Shown here: piece by piece, positions 31,613 through 43,316 of the stretch
How the letters are laid out: every line of letters starts with the position of its first letter
Numbering within the stretch: the first letter of the stretch is position 1
Assembly: GCF_002127325.2 (NCBI RefSeq)
Contig: NC_035434.2
Coordinates: 80,270,664 to 80,334,663 of the forward strand
Source of the DNA: Helianthus annuus
Taxonomy: Eukaryota; Streptophyta; Magnoliopsida; Asterales; Asteraceae
DNA length: 64,000 bases
Direction: 5' to 3'
The notes under the pieces: model-generated
What the model was told of the DNA's origin: nothing
Databases searched by the model: none
Seen by the model: only the letters and a program-made list of their open reading frames with translations
Program-made: the position numbers and the translations under genes

Positions 31613-32679
31613 GAATAGGGTTAACTCTAGACACGTGACAAAACTTGCTGTGATTTCTGTGCACTAGATTCCATAATTATGTATGCATCCATAATTACGT
31701 AATCCCTTACACAGTCCGCATAGTTTGTTTTGTAATGTTTTGGGGAAGGATATCAAACTTGTGATGAGGGTGACTAGACTTCCATCAGTTCCTTTTAATT
31801 AGATCTATAGGGGATCTTCTTAGTTAGGCCACCAAGGAGTCCTTTCAGCTATATCATCACATGATATCCCTAGCCAGATTTGTGGATCAATCTGTTTAAC
31901 TAGACCACTCAAGGGGTCTAATTATGAAGTAGTACTTTATAATCCGAGGGACTTAACTATAACATAGAAGTCCATTGAGGATTTTAAGTAATACCTTTGG
32001 GTATCCTACTATGAATCTCTTGTACAAGGATATGTAAGATTCTACGAAGATTTGGATAACATAATTTGGATCATACAACAACACATAAGGGAACACATAA
32101 GCACAAAGTCACATAATTGTTTAACTTGATTATAATTTGTTATTGACTTGTTATTGATTGAATACGGATATGGAAACCAACCGACGGGTCTCAATGTTCA
32201 CTGGAATCAATCTGAGAAGATAGAAAGATCTCCCAAAATTCGATTTTTTTGATTACAAGGAATTATCACATTCGAATTTAGGTATACAACAAGTAAGGAC
32301 TTACGGGAAATCCTTAGGTACCCTATTAAGGATTTATAGTGGTACTTTGGGTATTCGTCTTGTGTTGTAACCTGCGCCTTGTACTTCGTTTCCTTAGAAT
32401 AAACGGGTACTTAGGAATTTCGTGGAAGACGCAAGCGATTATAGAATGGGAGAAATTTGGGGGTAGTTTGTTCTTCAAGGAATACGGTTTCTTTTGATTG
32501 TCGGTATTGTAAGGGATATGTTGTTTATACATGCAACCACAGAAATACATTGCAATGTAAATCAAAAATTTATTTATAAACAACGATAACAACTGTTTCT
32601 TGGACCTTGACAACAAAAGAAAATAATACATAAGACGTGATTATTTCTAAACGATGTTGTCTTCTAGTCAGTCAGATGC
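31613..32679 (-). other. Non-coding region between gag and the 3' array of B2
   Basis: No gene is seen. The part to 32197 matches B3 (8877-9464). 31670-31705 holds CATAATTATG, ATGCAT and TTACGTAA palindromes, also kept in C at about 57507-57540. Confidence 0.65.
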
Positions 32680-33785
32680 TTATCCCTGTGCTGGATTTGC
32701 ATTAGCAAGCCTTGGGCAATTTCTTCGGAAATGACCCATCTCGCCACAATTCAAACAAGAGCCTGGTAGAAAACGACCGTGTGCAGGATTGTTGCCAGCT
32801 TGATTTGGTGCAGCTGCAGCTGGGCAGACTCTTGCTGTGTGGCCTATAAGCCCACAAGTTTGGCATTTGCGGCACTGTACGTTGGCGTGATGATGGAGGC
32901 TACATTGGTTGCACAAGGGTGCAGTTCCATTGTATGGTTTTCTAGCAGGGGGCTGAGCTGGTTGGTTGGGGATGGCTTGACTATTGTGAGCGACCACGGC
33001 GAAGTTCTAAGAAGCCTTTCGCTTCTTTGACTTCTTAGGGGATTCAGTCTGTTCATCCATGGTCTTTGATTCCTCGATTGGGTTCGATTCCCTGACCGGT
33101 TTCTGGTCACCTTTTCATAAAAGTTTACCTTTCCTGATCTTTGATTCAGTCAAGGTTGCAGATAGCTCAATGGCCTGTCTAACTGTAGTAGGGTTGCTAC
33201 CAGTCACAATGTCTTGTATTGAGTCAGGGAGGCCATCAATGTACTTTTCGATTGCTTTATCCAAAGATGTAACCATATCCGGGCATAACAAACTTAACTC
33301 CTCATAACGATCCGTGTAGGCTCGATGCTCACCGCTAACTTGCTTAAGATTGTCGAACTCCGTTTCCAAGGCCCTGATCTCGTGACGAGGACAAAATTCC
33401 TTCATCATCAGAGCTCGAAGCTCTTGCCATGTTTGAGCTAGTGCCACATCGGCACCCCTATCTCTAATCACACCATTCCACCATGTCAAAGCTCGTTTCT
33501 CAAAGACGCTAGATGCGAATTCTACCTTTCGCTCGTTTGGACATTGAACATGTCTGAAGGTGTTCTCTAAACTCTCGAACCATTGTAGCAGTGCAATCGC
33601 TCCTTAAGAGGGTCTAACTTTGATGGCTTAGCCGAGTTGAACGTCTTGAAGTTGCAGTGGGCATTATTGTTGTTGTTGGCTTGGTTCCATTGAGCAAAGA
33701 GGTTTGGGAATTGAGCAGCCATTTGTTGCGCAATGATCTCTGCCAGTTCGGCAGTCGCTATCTGGTTTTCGCGTCGAGGAGGCAT
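32680..33785 (-). pseudogene. gag: Gypsy B gag, frameshifted, pol absent
   Basis: Starts at ATG 33785 with MPPRRENQ, a typical plant gypsy gag start. It runs into a frameshift near 33605, after NFKTFNSAKPSK. The capsid region continues in another frame (WWNGVIRDRGADVA, CPRHEIRALETEF, YTDRYEELS) to about 33115. A further frame change follows before two zinc clusters (CNQCSLHHHANVQCRKC...CGLIGHTARVC and CLNCGEMGHFRRNC) that end in NPAQG and TAA at 32680. The intact protein would bind and package element RNA. No protease, RT or integrase follows, so B was a gag-carrying non-autonomous family even before decay. The frame breaks are visible directly; the exact shifted bases would need an alignment to a sister copy. 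Confidence 0.85.
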
Positions 33786-34374
33786 TCTAAAAGAGGAACA
33801 AGAAAGAAAACAAATGTAATGGCATTGGGTAAGAATAGGATGTTACAATTACCTACCATAATCATGGTTGATGGTCATTTGTTTGAACCACGAAGCAAAC
33901 AAACATCACCAAGGCTGAATCAAGGCAAATAGATCCTCATAGTGTATCGCGAAGACATGCTCGCCGATAAGTGGACACTCACCCCAAGAGTTCCCAGGTA
34001 AGAGTGACTGGTCCGTTTATGTGGATTTGTACGAACACTCTTGCCTTAGACAGAAAACCCAGAGTACAGGCATTCACTCTTCCAGTTTGCACGTGTTCAC
34101 ACTATTTAGGACCCAAGACTTTGACGAGAGTTTTGAAAACTTAAAGGGGTTCAAAACCTTATAACAGAGGGTTCAAAACCTAGTAATCAATCATCCTAGA
34201 ACAGATGATTAGTTTTCAAAGTGGTTTTGAAATTTATGTTCTTGTTGTGGTCGTCGCCTAAGGATAGGTGACGGTATTGTTTTGTGACTAAACGCAAGTA
34301 AACTCGCGTTAGGGTCCTAGGAAGGTTATAGACTAGGTCAAAGCATTACTAATAACCTAATTCCCTATAACCAT
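33786..34374 (-). other. 5' leader of B2
   Basis: Non-coding sequence between the primer site and gag; it matches 26337-26850. No motif array like that of H is present. Confidence 0.7.
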
Positions 34375-34389
34375 TGGCTCTGATACCAA
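34375..34389 (-). promoter_or_regulatory. Primer-binding site of B2
   Basis: The reverse complement is TTGGTATCAGAGCCA, six bases from the LTR end. Confidence 0.9.
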
Positions 34390-34395
34390 CTTTTC

Positions 34396-37300
34396 TGTCA
34401 CACCCCGACCACGTAGAACATACAAAACGTGGCGGAAACGTCGAGGAGTGTTGTACCAGAATCAATTGTTTCAAATCCATGGCAACTGAAGTTTCGTTTT
34501 ATTAATCAAACATGAAAGTTTACATTGTTTTAAACAAGAACCAAAGAGTACATATCATAATTTAACTAGTTCTTGTCTCGTTTTAAGTCACTAAGGCACA
34601 GGTCCGCCTAAGTATGTCTTAATAAGTCCTATGCATCATCTCCTGAAAACACATGTGAAAATAGGTACGTCAGCATAAAAATGCCTGTGAGATACATTGG
34701 TTTTGTGAAAACGGAATTCATGACTTATGTTTGAGAAAATGTTTAGTCATGAACCTTGTAATTTGCTTTGTCTTGTATAAATCATTTGAAAAATGATAAG
34801 ATCAGATGATATGTATAAATAACAGAACACTGTATGGTTAAACGGATAACCCTGTAAAATGAGTTTGTATAAGATATGTTGTTTGTAAAACAATGTCTCG
34901 TGAAAAGTGTGTTATTTGTATAAAATGCCATATGTCTCAAATGGAAATGATTCAAATAACGCTACGATATATAATACCACACAAACACTTATATATAGGA
35001 AGTAACAGCGGCGTATCCACCATGCTTGTAACCTATTACACACGCCTCGTTTCTTAATCACTTACTCAAACCAAACCATCAAGATGAAATGTTTAACAAT
35101 TGTGGAAATGTTTATGTATAGTCAAATGTCTATTGTCAAATGTAAATCATGTCAACGGATACAACTAGTTTGCACAGTTCAATGGTTACAAACGGTTCAT
35201 ATAATCGAAGGGTTAAGACGGTTCACATAGTCAAATGGTTACAACGGTTCAAAATGTAGTATAATGTGTTCATATGTTGGATGAGCATATGCAACAGAAA
35301 TGCAATGTAAAACAATGTACTAAGTACGCACACAATGGGCATACATAGCATGTAAGGTAAAGCAATGTACTAAGTACGCACGCAATGGGCATACATAGCA
35401 TGTAATGTGAAGCAATGTACTAAGTACGCACACAATGGGCATATATAGCATGTAATGTAAAGCAATGTACTAAGTACCCACACAATGGGCATACATAGCA
35501 TGTAATGTGAAGCAATGTACTAAGTACGCACACAATGGGCATACATAGCATGTAATGTAAAGCAATGTACTAAGTACACACACAATTGGCATACATAGCA
35601 TGTAATGTAAAGCAATGTACTAAGTACGCACATAATGGGCATACATAGCATGAAATGTATTGTAAAGTGATGTACTAAGTATGCACACAATGGACATACA
35701 TAGCATAAACACAATGAAATCATGTACTATATATGTACTATCGAACATAGCAAGTATATGATGTGAATACCGGGAAGCATGAAAGTAACAAGTAGGCACA
35801 TGCGTTTCACCCCAAAACAGTTTGGAAAATAGTAAATGAGGGGTTCAATGTTCTCACCTGAGATTGCTTTGAAGTTCTTGTATAATAACCAAATAATGCT
35901 AGAGATCTCGGAATATCAAACGGCACCTAATAGGTAGCTATGTTAATATACCGGACCTAAATCGGAAGGATCGGATAGTATGCGGGTTCGTAAACCAAAC
36001 GAGTATGGAGACTCATGAAATATGGTTTAACAAAGCCTACATACTAAAATGAAACCTAACCTAAGTGCTTGCGACCCATTACGACCCGTTTAGGTAGCTT
36101 ATGCTACCTTAACGCGTCGTTCGTGTATAACGCGTTTGGAACGCCTAACATCGTGACCACAAGATATAACCTCGGAAGGTTACAGCTTTGGTCACCTAAT
36201 GTGTTTGGTCGGATCCTAATGATCGACCAAATGGGTTGGGTTTGAAAGTATAAGCGATGGTTTAGATCGCTTACCTTACGACTCTATATAAGCACTATAC
36301 TAAAAGTGACGAGCTAAGCATGTTAGAACATGCTTAACTAAGTTTAGAAAACAGGTTTGGCATCAAAACAAACGACTTTGATTCTCACGAGTAGTTTGGT
36401 TACAAAATACGTAAGAATATTTTGGCCGAAACTACGACTCGTCACTGAGCTTAGATAACGTGGTAATCAGTAGGTATAGTCGCCATGGACTATAACCATC
36501 GTGATCACGCTCACGTTATGAAGTTCCAATGAACTTCGTGTTGACCATAGGCTGGTCAATGCAGAAAGTCAACAAAACATTGACTTTCGGACTCGAAAAG
36601 CGAATAAAAGAACGAAAGAACACTTACGAAGGGTCCCCGAATGCTAATCTAGATCAAAATGGCTCAGGTATGAAACAAAGGTTCCAACTTGGAGCTTTTG
36701 ATCAGATTTTTGTGGGTATTCACCTAAAGGGAGGGGGGTATTTATAGGAAAAGTAAAGCCGTTAGGATCGTTTCTTGAATATCGTGCCACGATCCAAGCC
36801 TTACACTTGTCAAGATGTTGTGGTGGCTTAATGTGACCCTTAGCTCCTGAGATGGTGAAAGGGCATTGCCCTTTGGAGTGTTTGAAAGGCCAATCTTAGC
36901 AAGAAAAAAACTTTTTTGTTACTGAAGGGGCCATGCGGCCCGCATCAGGATATGCACAAACTCAGGCGGGCCGCCTGGGCCTCTCTGATCTGCACATACT
37001 TTCAGAAATGGCAGTTTTGGTCCCTATTGTGTATTTAAGCCATTTCCGACACTTCTAAGGCCCGTAAAGCCAACTTTAAGGCCCTAAAATGATGCCTAAA
37101 CATTTTGGACATGAAACATGCTCAAAAATATGCCGGATGTTGGTTCGTTTGGCCGTACGATCGCGATATTCGCTTAATTACGACGAAATGCGCATAAGCG
37201 CGAAAGACGGTCCAAATTACGCAACGAACGGATTTTTCTCATGCCAAACACTAAGGCATAATATAAGTATGCTTACAAAAATTTTTGGATGTCCGGATGT

Positions 37301-37822
37301 ATTCAGAACGTAAGTTATGCGCGAAAGTGCAAACTTATGCACTTTTTGACACTTTTAGTCCCTGAATGATCCAAAAGTTTGTTTTAGCATACCAAACCCT
37401 TCAAAGCCTATTTCTAAGCTATGTAAAGGATATTTATGGTATGTTTAACTTATGGACATGTTCCGGAATGTTCGTTACAGTTCAAATTGGCATACTTTCA
37501 CAGTTTGTCAAGTTTAGTCCCTGTAAGCGAATTAACTTGTTTTTGCCATACCAAAGCCTTCAAAGCTTATTCCTAGGTTATGTAAAGGTTATTTAAGGTA
37601 TGTTAAGTATATGTTGATGTCCCGGAGTATTTGTCGCATTAAACTGAGTACGTTTACGCACCAGGTTGTGTATAATTCTCTAGAAAGCGATGTAAAGTTT
37701 GAAATTGAACAAGAATTGATATGTGCAATAGATACACATATTTATACAAGATCCCAAGTATGAAATACGATATTTCGTCGGCTTGGTATTTGTTTGATGG
37801 TCGCGGTGACACAGGTGTCACA
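34396..37822 (-). repeat. 5' LTR of B2
   Basis: 3427 bp, TGTCACACCCCGACC to GGTGTCACA on the plus strand. It is very close to B1 with scattered substitutions and small indels. It contains the 50 bp array at 35306-35710 and the TATA block at 34986. It adjoins copia F at 37823. Confidence 0.88.
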
Positions 37823-38191
37823 ATTCAATCCTGAGATCTAAGCTGAACGAGAGCCAGGTTACGATACCTGAGGACTCTGATTGAAGAAAGCCAGGTTTCT
37901 GATTCCTGTAGACTCTGAAGTCAAAGCATGAACCAGGCCATTGATTGTAGGCAGAACTAGAGCTAGGTTTCGATCTTGTGAGGAAAGTTGGAGCCAGGCA
38001 AGAATCTTGGTCCTATGAAAGCTAGACAACGATCCTGAAGCAGATGATGTTGAAGAACAAAGAAATGCCAGCATATTGCTAAAGGGGAGTCTGTTGGTGA
38101 AGATAGAGAGAGAAAAGCCTAGAGACTGATCAAGACTGAAGAAGTGAAGACATGACATTGTCAAAGACTCGATGGATGACTCGTCAACATC

Positions 38192-38203
38192 TGAGGGGGA
38201 GTC
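38192..38203 (+). promoter_or_regulatory. Polypurine tract of F
   Basis: TGAGGGGGAGTC abuts the LTR start TGTTGGTG. Confidence 0.8.
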
Positions 38204-38663
38204 TGTTGGTGCACTACATCTGTCGACTTCATCTTGTATCGAGTCTTAGATTGCATTGTATAGATTAGGGCACATTTTTACGAGAAAATAGGAAGTTGTT
38301 AGATAGTTATATGCTAATTTCGCTCCTAGGGTTGTTTTAGAGGTGATTTCGCCTCAAAGTGTCAGTTAGGTGATTTCGGGCGAAATCATATGGGGGTGAT
38401 TTCGCTCCTGATGGTCTGTGCATGTTCGGGCGAAATCAGGAACCTATAAATAGGTCATCCTGAGCGAAATCAAGTAACTGTTGCCTTGTATTCCACGCCG
38501 AAGTGCTGCCGGTGTGAAGACTGAATGTAATTGCTTTCAGATCAATACAATCAGTGGTTAAAGTGAAGAATCAGCTGTTTCTAGCTTTGTTTCTTGTTTT
38601 CCGCACCTGAAACAGAGTAAAACTCCTCTTAACGACTCATTCGGGTCAGATCACGATCCTACA
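38204..38663 (+). repeat. 3' LTR of F
   Basis: TGTTGGTGCAC to GATCCTACA, 460 bp. Its ends resemble those of H. In place of the CCGCTTAT word it carries repeated GATTTCGC(T/C)C and its reverse complement GGGCGAAATC, up to the TATA box TATAAATA at 38445. Confidence 0.85.
38397..38452 (+). promoter_or_regulatory. U3 inverted repeat plus TATA box of F
   Basis: TGATTTCGCTC (38397-38407) pairs with GGGCGAAATCA (38428-38438), with one G-T pair. The inner part has GTCTGTG in the loop, similar to GCCTGT in G and H. TATAAATA follows six bases later. Confidence 0.55.
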
Positions 38664-39138
38664 AAAGTGCTTAATAAGCATTTAAAGTGTCTTTAATATT
38701 ATTTTTAGTGACACAATGATTTCCCGACACTTTGGAAAGTGTCTAGTATTATTTTCCCATGTTTTTGCACTTTACTAGTTGAGTTAAATGCTGAATTTTT
38801 GTTTAAAGTGTAATTCTACAATCCTCACCTCCCTACACTCCCTACTAGTGTAGTTATCTATTCCCGGCTCGTACTTGCCTCAGAGACAATGTCTGTTTAG
38901 TGTTGGCTATGTCAGCATGTTTACTGGGTTATCCGTTCACTGTGCTATTGTGCATCAAGTTTGTCACTATAGTTCTCTGTAATAACTGGAGTGACAGTAA
39001 TAATGCATGATGCATGGATATGTATGTATCAGAAATCATGTAGCAGTTTAACCACAATTGTAAGCAAGAACAGTGATTAAGCAGTAATTAAATATTAACT
39101 AATTCGTACGGATACCTGTTTTGGTGAGGGTTGTCACA
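38664..39138 (-). repeat. Partial 3' LTR of gypsy E
   Basis: On the element strand it starts TGTGACAACCCTCACC right after the polypurine tract. It is cut after 475 bases by copia F; the rest is outside the window. Confidence 0.75.
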
Positions 39139-39174
39139 TTCTCCCCCCGTTAAGAAAATTTCGTCCCGAAATTT
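39139..39174 (-). promoter_or_regulatory. Polypurine tract and upstream hairpin of E
   Basis: AACGGGGGGAGAA (element strand) abuts the LTR. AAATTTCGGGACGAAATTT (39174-39156) lies just upstream and overlaps the last base of the polyprotein stop codon. Confidence 0.78.
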
Positions 39175-42100
39175 TAGGCTCTGCTTCTAGTTGCAGGGGT
39201 CTTAGGAAATAAGTGGGGGTACTTCTCTTTCATTCGGTCCTCACGCTCCCAGGTGTATTCTGGACCATGTTTTGCATTCCAACGAACCTTGACGAGTTTA
39301 ACACTGCTCCTGCGGGTTTTGTTTACCTTCCAATCCGTAATCTCAACGGGTTCTTCAACAAAATGGAGCGTGTCGTCAATATGAATCTCGTCTGTGGGAA
39401 TGACAACAGTATCTTACGTTGGACTCTTTTTCAGGTTTGATACATGAAATGTATCGTGAACACCATTCAGCTCGGCAGGTAAATCCAACTTGTATGCTAC
39501 TAACCCAATTCTCTCCAATATCTTGAATGGACCAATATATCGCGGGTTCAACTTTCCACGCTTCCCGAAGCGTGCCACACCCTTCCAGGGTGATACTTTC
39601 AACAATACCATGTCACCTATCTCAAACTCTAGAGGTTTCCTTCTTCGGTCCGCATAGCATTTTTGTCGATCGCGAGCCGCCTTGATGCGATCTCGGATCT
39701 GTGCAATTTTGTCTGTGGTTTCCTGTACCACATCAGGACCAACCAATTGCCTATCACCTGCATCATACCAACAAAGCGGTGATCTGCACTTGCGGCCATA
39801 TAGAGCTTCAAATGGCGCGGCACCAATACTGGTGTGGTAGCTGTTGTTGTATGAAAACTCGACCATTGGTAAATGTTTATCCTAGCTACCACCCAAATCC
39901 ATAACACATGCTCTCAGCATATCTTCCAAAGTCTGTATCATCCGTTCGCTTTGTCCATCGGTATGTGGGTGAAATGCAGTGCTCAGATTCAATTGTGAGC
40001 CAAAAGCTTCTTGGAAGGACTGCTAAATCGGTGACACAAACCTTCCGTCCCTATCAGAGATGATCGAGAGAGGCACTCCATGGCGTGCAACGATTTCTCT
40101 CATGTAAATTTCAGCTAATTTGCTCGTGTTATCTTTCTCTCTGATAGGAAAGAAGTGCGCAGATTTCGTTAATCGGTCCACTATTACCCAAACAGTGTCA
40201 TGACCTCTTGGCGTTCTTGGCAACTTCGTTATAAAATCCATTGAAATTTGTTCCCATTTCCACTTGGGAATCTCATGTTGTTGCAGAAGTCCCGAAGGCT
40301 TCTGGTATTCCGCTTTTAATTTGGCGCACGTCAAACACTTGCTAATGTAAACAACAACATCGCCTTTCATCCTAGGCCACCAATAATAATCTTTAAGGTT
40401 CTGGTACATCTTATCCGCTCCTGGATGGATAGAGTACCGTGACTTATGAGCTTCATCAAAAATAACTTTTCTCAAACCACCAAATAGAGGAACCCAAATC
40501 CTTTTCATGAAGCATAACGTTCCTTCCTCGTTTGGTATTAACTGCTTCGCCATCCCCCGGAGGTATTCTTCTTCAATGTTTCTCTCCTTAAGTGCTTCTT
40601 TCTGTGCGGCACGAATGCGCAGGGAAAGATGTGTCTGAATAATCATCTCTAAAGCCCTAACCCTTATAGGCTTGATCCTCTCTTTTCGACTTAGGGCATC
40701 GGCGACCACATTCACCTTCCCTGGATGGTACTTGATCTCGCAGTTCGATCTTACAGTAAAAGCTTGAACCTTGCAGCTGGTCAAATAGATCATCAATCCT
40801 TGGCAGAGGATACCTATTCTTGACAGTCAACTTGTTCAACTCCCAGTAATCAATGCGCATACGGAAACTACCGTCTTTCTTCTTGACAAATAAAACTGGA
40901 GCTCCCCAAGATGAGAAGCTTGGTCTAATGAATCCTATGTCTAGTAGCTCCTGGAGTTGTGTCGACAACTCCTACATCTCAGATGGGGCAAGTCGATAAG
41001 GTGCCTTAGCCACAGGCGCGGCGCCTGGAACTAAGTCAATACGGAACTCCACTTGCCTTTGGGGTGGCAATCCTGGCAAGTCCTCTGGAAAGACTTCAGG
41101 ATATTCCCTCACAACAGGGATGTCTTTGATCTTTGGCTCAGCAGCTTCTTTATCCATGATGTGTGCCAGGAAGGCAACGCATCCCTTATGTAAACACTTT
41201 CGAGCTTTTAGGCAGCTGATGATTCTCAAAGGCGTATCACGCTTCTCTCCGTGAACCACGATCGTTTCTCCATCTTCGGTTGGGATGCGAATGATCTTTT
41301 CGCGACAAATAATCTCAGCCTTGTTTCTTGACAACCAATCCATCCCTACTACTACGTCGAAGCTTCCCAACTTGACTGGTAGTAGATCCAAAGTGAACTC
41401 ACGCTCTCCCAACTCGATCACACAACCTCTGACAACTTAATTTACTTCAACTAGCTTTCCATTAGCCAGCTCAATTGAGTACGGGATATCTAATTTACTA
41501 GCGGCTAACCCAAGCATCTTCTTAAATTCTAACGACACGAAGCTATAATCGGCACCAGTATCAAATAAAACGGATGCAAAGCGTTGGTTTATAGGGAACG
41601 TACCAGTAACAACATTGGGATCCTGGCGGGCTTCCCTCGCCTCAATGTTAAAGACTCTTCCACGTGCTTGATTCAATTCTGGGCAGTTCCTTTTAAAATG
41701 CCCAACGTCACCGCAGTTAAAACAACCCAATTTTTGACAATTACCTCCTCCGTTCCCAGCTTGATTGTTGTTTTGATTTCGATTCGCGTCCCCAGCTTGA
41801 TTTGCATTGTTCCCTCGATTTCCATTTCCTCCATTGTTTCCTTGTGCACGATTTCCATTACCACCACGATTATTGTTCCTATTACCAAAACCTCCTTGGC
41901 CTCCCCCGCCAGCATTAGCCCAGCATGAATCCTTCGAGTGGCCAACCTTTCCACAAGCTTCACATACTTTTGGCCCACACCAGCCAGAATGGTGACGCTG
42001 GCAGGTGTTACACTTGGGATGTGAACCCATATACCCTTTTCCTTTCTTTCCAGCACCGGTTGCAGCTTGGACCGGTGTGCTTGCTTCTCCTTTCTTACCA

Positions 42101-42882
42101 ACACCGCTTGTTCCTTGTTTGAAGTTCGAGAACTTCCTTTTGTTCTCGCCAGATGACTCTACGTGAGTCTCCTTCTTCTTTGGCTCAACATTTGAAAACT
42201 TGTTCAGGCAGATGGCTTCCTCTGTAAGGGCCACACTCAGATCGATGGCCTCTGTGATTGTTGCAGGTTTGGAAGTTGTCACCATACTCATGATCTGTGG
42301 AGCTAAACCCCAAATAAAGCGCTCGATTCGTTTGAATTCTGGTGTAACCATATAAGGTACCACATGAGACAGGTCGTGGAATCTCTGAACATACTCCGCG
42401 ATTTTGGGTCCTTCCATTTTCAAGTGCCAGAATTCCGTTTCCAGCTTCTGAATCTCCGCACGAGAACAATACTTTCTTCGCATGAGCTCTTTCAACTCAG
42501 CCCATGTCATCGCATAAGCTGCGGCTTCACCAAGAGTTTGTACTTGTAAGTTCCACCAGGACAGGGCTCCGTCCAGGAATAGCCTAGAAATGTAGGTAAC
42601 TTGTTGGTCTGGAGCGCACTTGCTCATTCTGAGAACAGATTCCGTCTTTTCCGCACATCTTACAAAAGCAACAGCACCTCAGGTGCCGTCAAAGTTTACA
42701 GGCTTGTAGTCGAGGAACTGCTTGTAAGTGCACCCATGAGGTGGATTGTTATTGTCGTTGTTGTTCGAATTACTCCCGCTAGTTCCTCCTTGTGAGGCCG
42801 CATACTGCGCAATGGCGGCAGCGATGACCTGCTGAAGTTCTGCCTCGTTGGTAGGCATGCGTGTCTGGCATCTTGGAGGCAT
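39174..42882 (-). pseudogene. pol: Gypsy E gag-pol polyprotein with chromodomain, broken
   Basis: Start ATG 42882 (MPPRCQTRMPTNEAEL). Gag covers 42882 to about 41700, with zinc clusters (CNTCQRHHSGWC, CEACGKVGHSKDSC, CFNCGDVGHFKRNC). Protease follows with DTGADYSF near 41560, then the start of RT ([29 protein letters not shown]) to about 40750. An out-of-frame deletion there joins RT to the end of RNase H ([17 protein letters not shown]), so the RT catalytic YxDD box and most of RNase H are gone. The integrase follows in a new frame ([31 protein letters not shown]). A chromodomain (VKVRWNAKHGPEYTWERE) lies at about 39210-39290, with the end at 39174. In-frame stops occur near 42676, 41434, 40970, 40021, 39880 and 39411. 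It would have copied and inserted the element into heterochromatin; it cannot now. Confidence 0.9.
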
Positions 42883-43316
42883 CTTCTAAAAGATGGTTCA
42901 CGTTGGTCAGGTCATAGTAAGTAAAGGATCATACGTATGCCTTTTATCAAACACATAACATCTCATGTTACAAATAAATCAAACACATAACATCTCATGT
43001 TATATATAAATCAACCACATAACATCTCATTTTATAGAACATAAACAATCAATCAAACATCACATACAATGAGAATACTGCGATTGCACTATCATAAATC
43101 AAGACCACAATGTAAGGTTTACAAGTACATAACTGTATCGTACATCATCAATGACTAAGGGCCACACCGCCCTAGTCCAATCTATCTAATCAAAGTCAAC
43201 AACATCCAATATACAAAACAACAAAAGTCATAATCAAAATGCAGTCTCCAAAAGTTGTGCAATTTGTGCAATCGCAGTCCTCTCATCAACAGTCTACCCG
43301 TGTCGTACAAAATAGC
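42883..43316 (-). other. Spacer between the accessory ORF and gag of E
   Basis: Non-coding. It includes three near copies of AAATCAA-CACATAACATCTCAT (about 42950-43030). Nothing else is recognised. Confidence 0.6.

Larger units (their letters stand above)
26337..37822 (-). mobile_element. Gypsy family B, array sharing one LTR
   Basis: On the minus strand: LTR B2 (37822-34396), primer site, gag, 3' array, polypurine tract, LTR B1 (30274-26872), a second primer site and a truncated second leader, with its interior continuing at 9464-8877 beyond A. Two interiors therefore share one LTR. This is most simply unequal recombination between LTRs. No pol is present. The flank at 37823 is copia F. Confidence 0.75.
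37823..38663 (+). mobile_element. SIRE-like copia element F, 3' end only
   Basis: About 380 bases of interior plus a 460 bp LTR. The left side is cut by the B array; the remainder would lie left of the window. The right side adjoins the LTR of E. The interior has degenerate GAGCCAGG...GATCCTG repeats (37850-38040) and a duplicate polypurine/LTR-start motif at 38081-38099. Confidence 0.8.
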
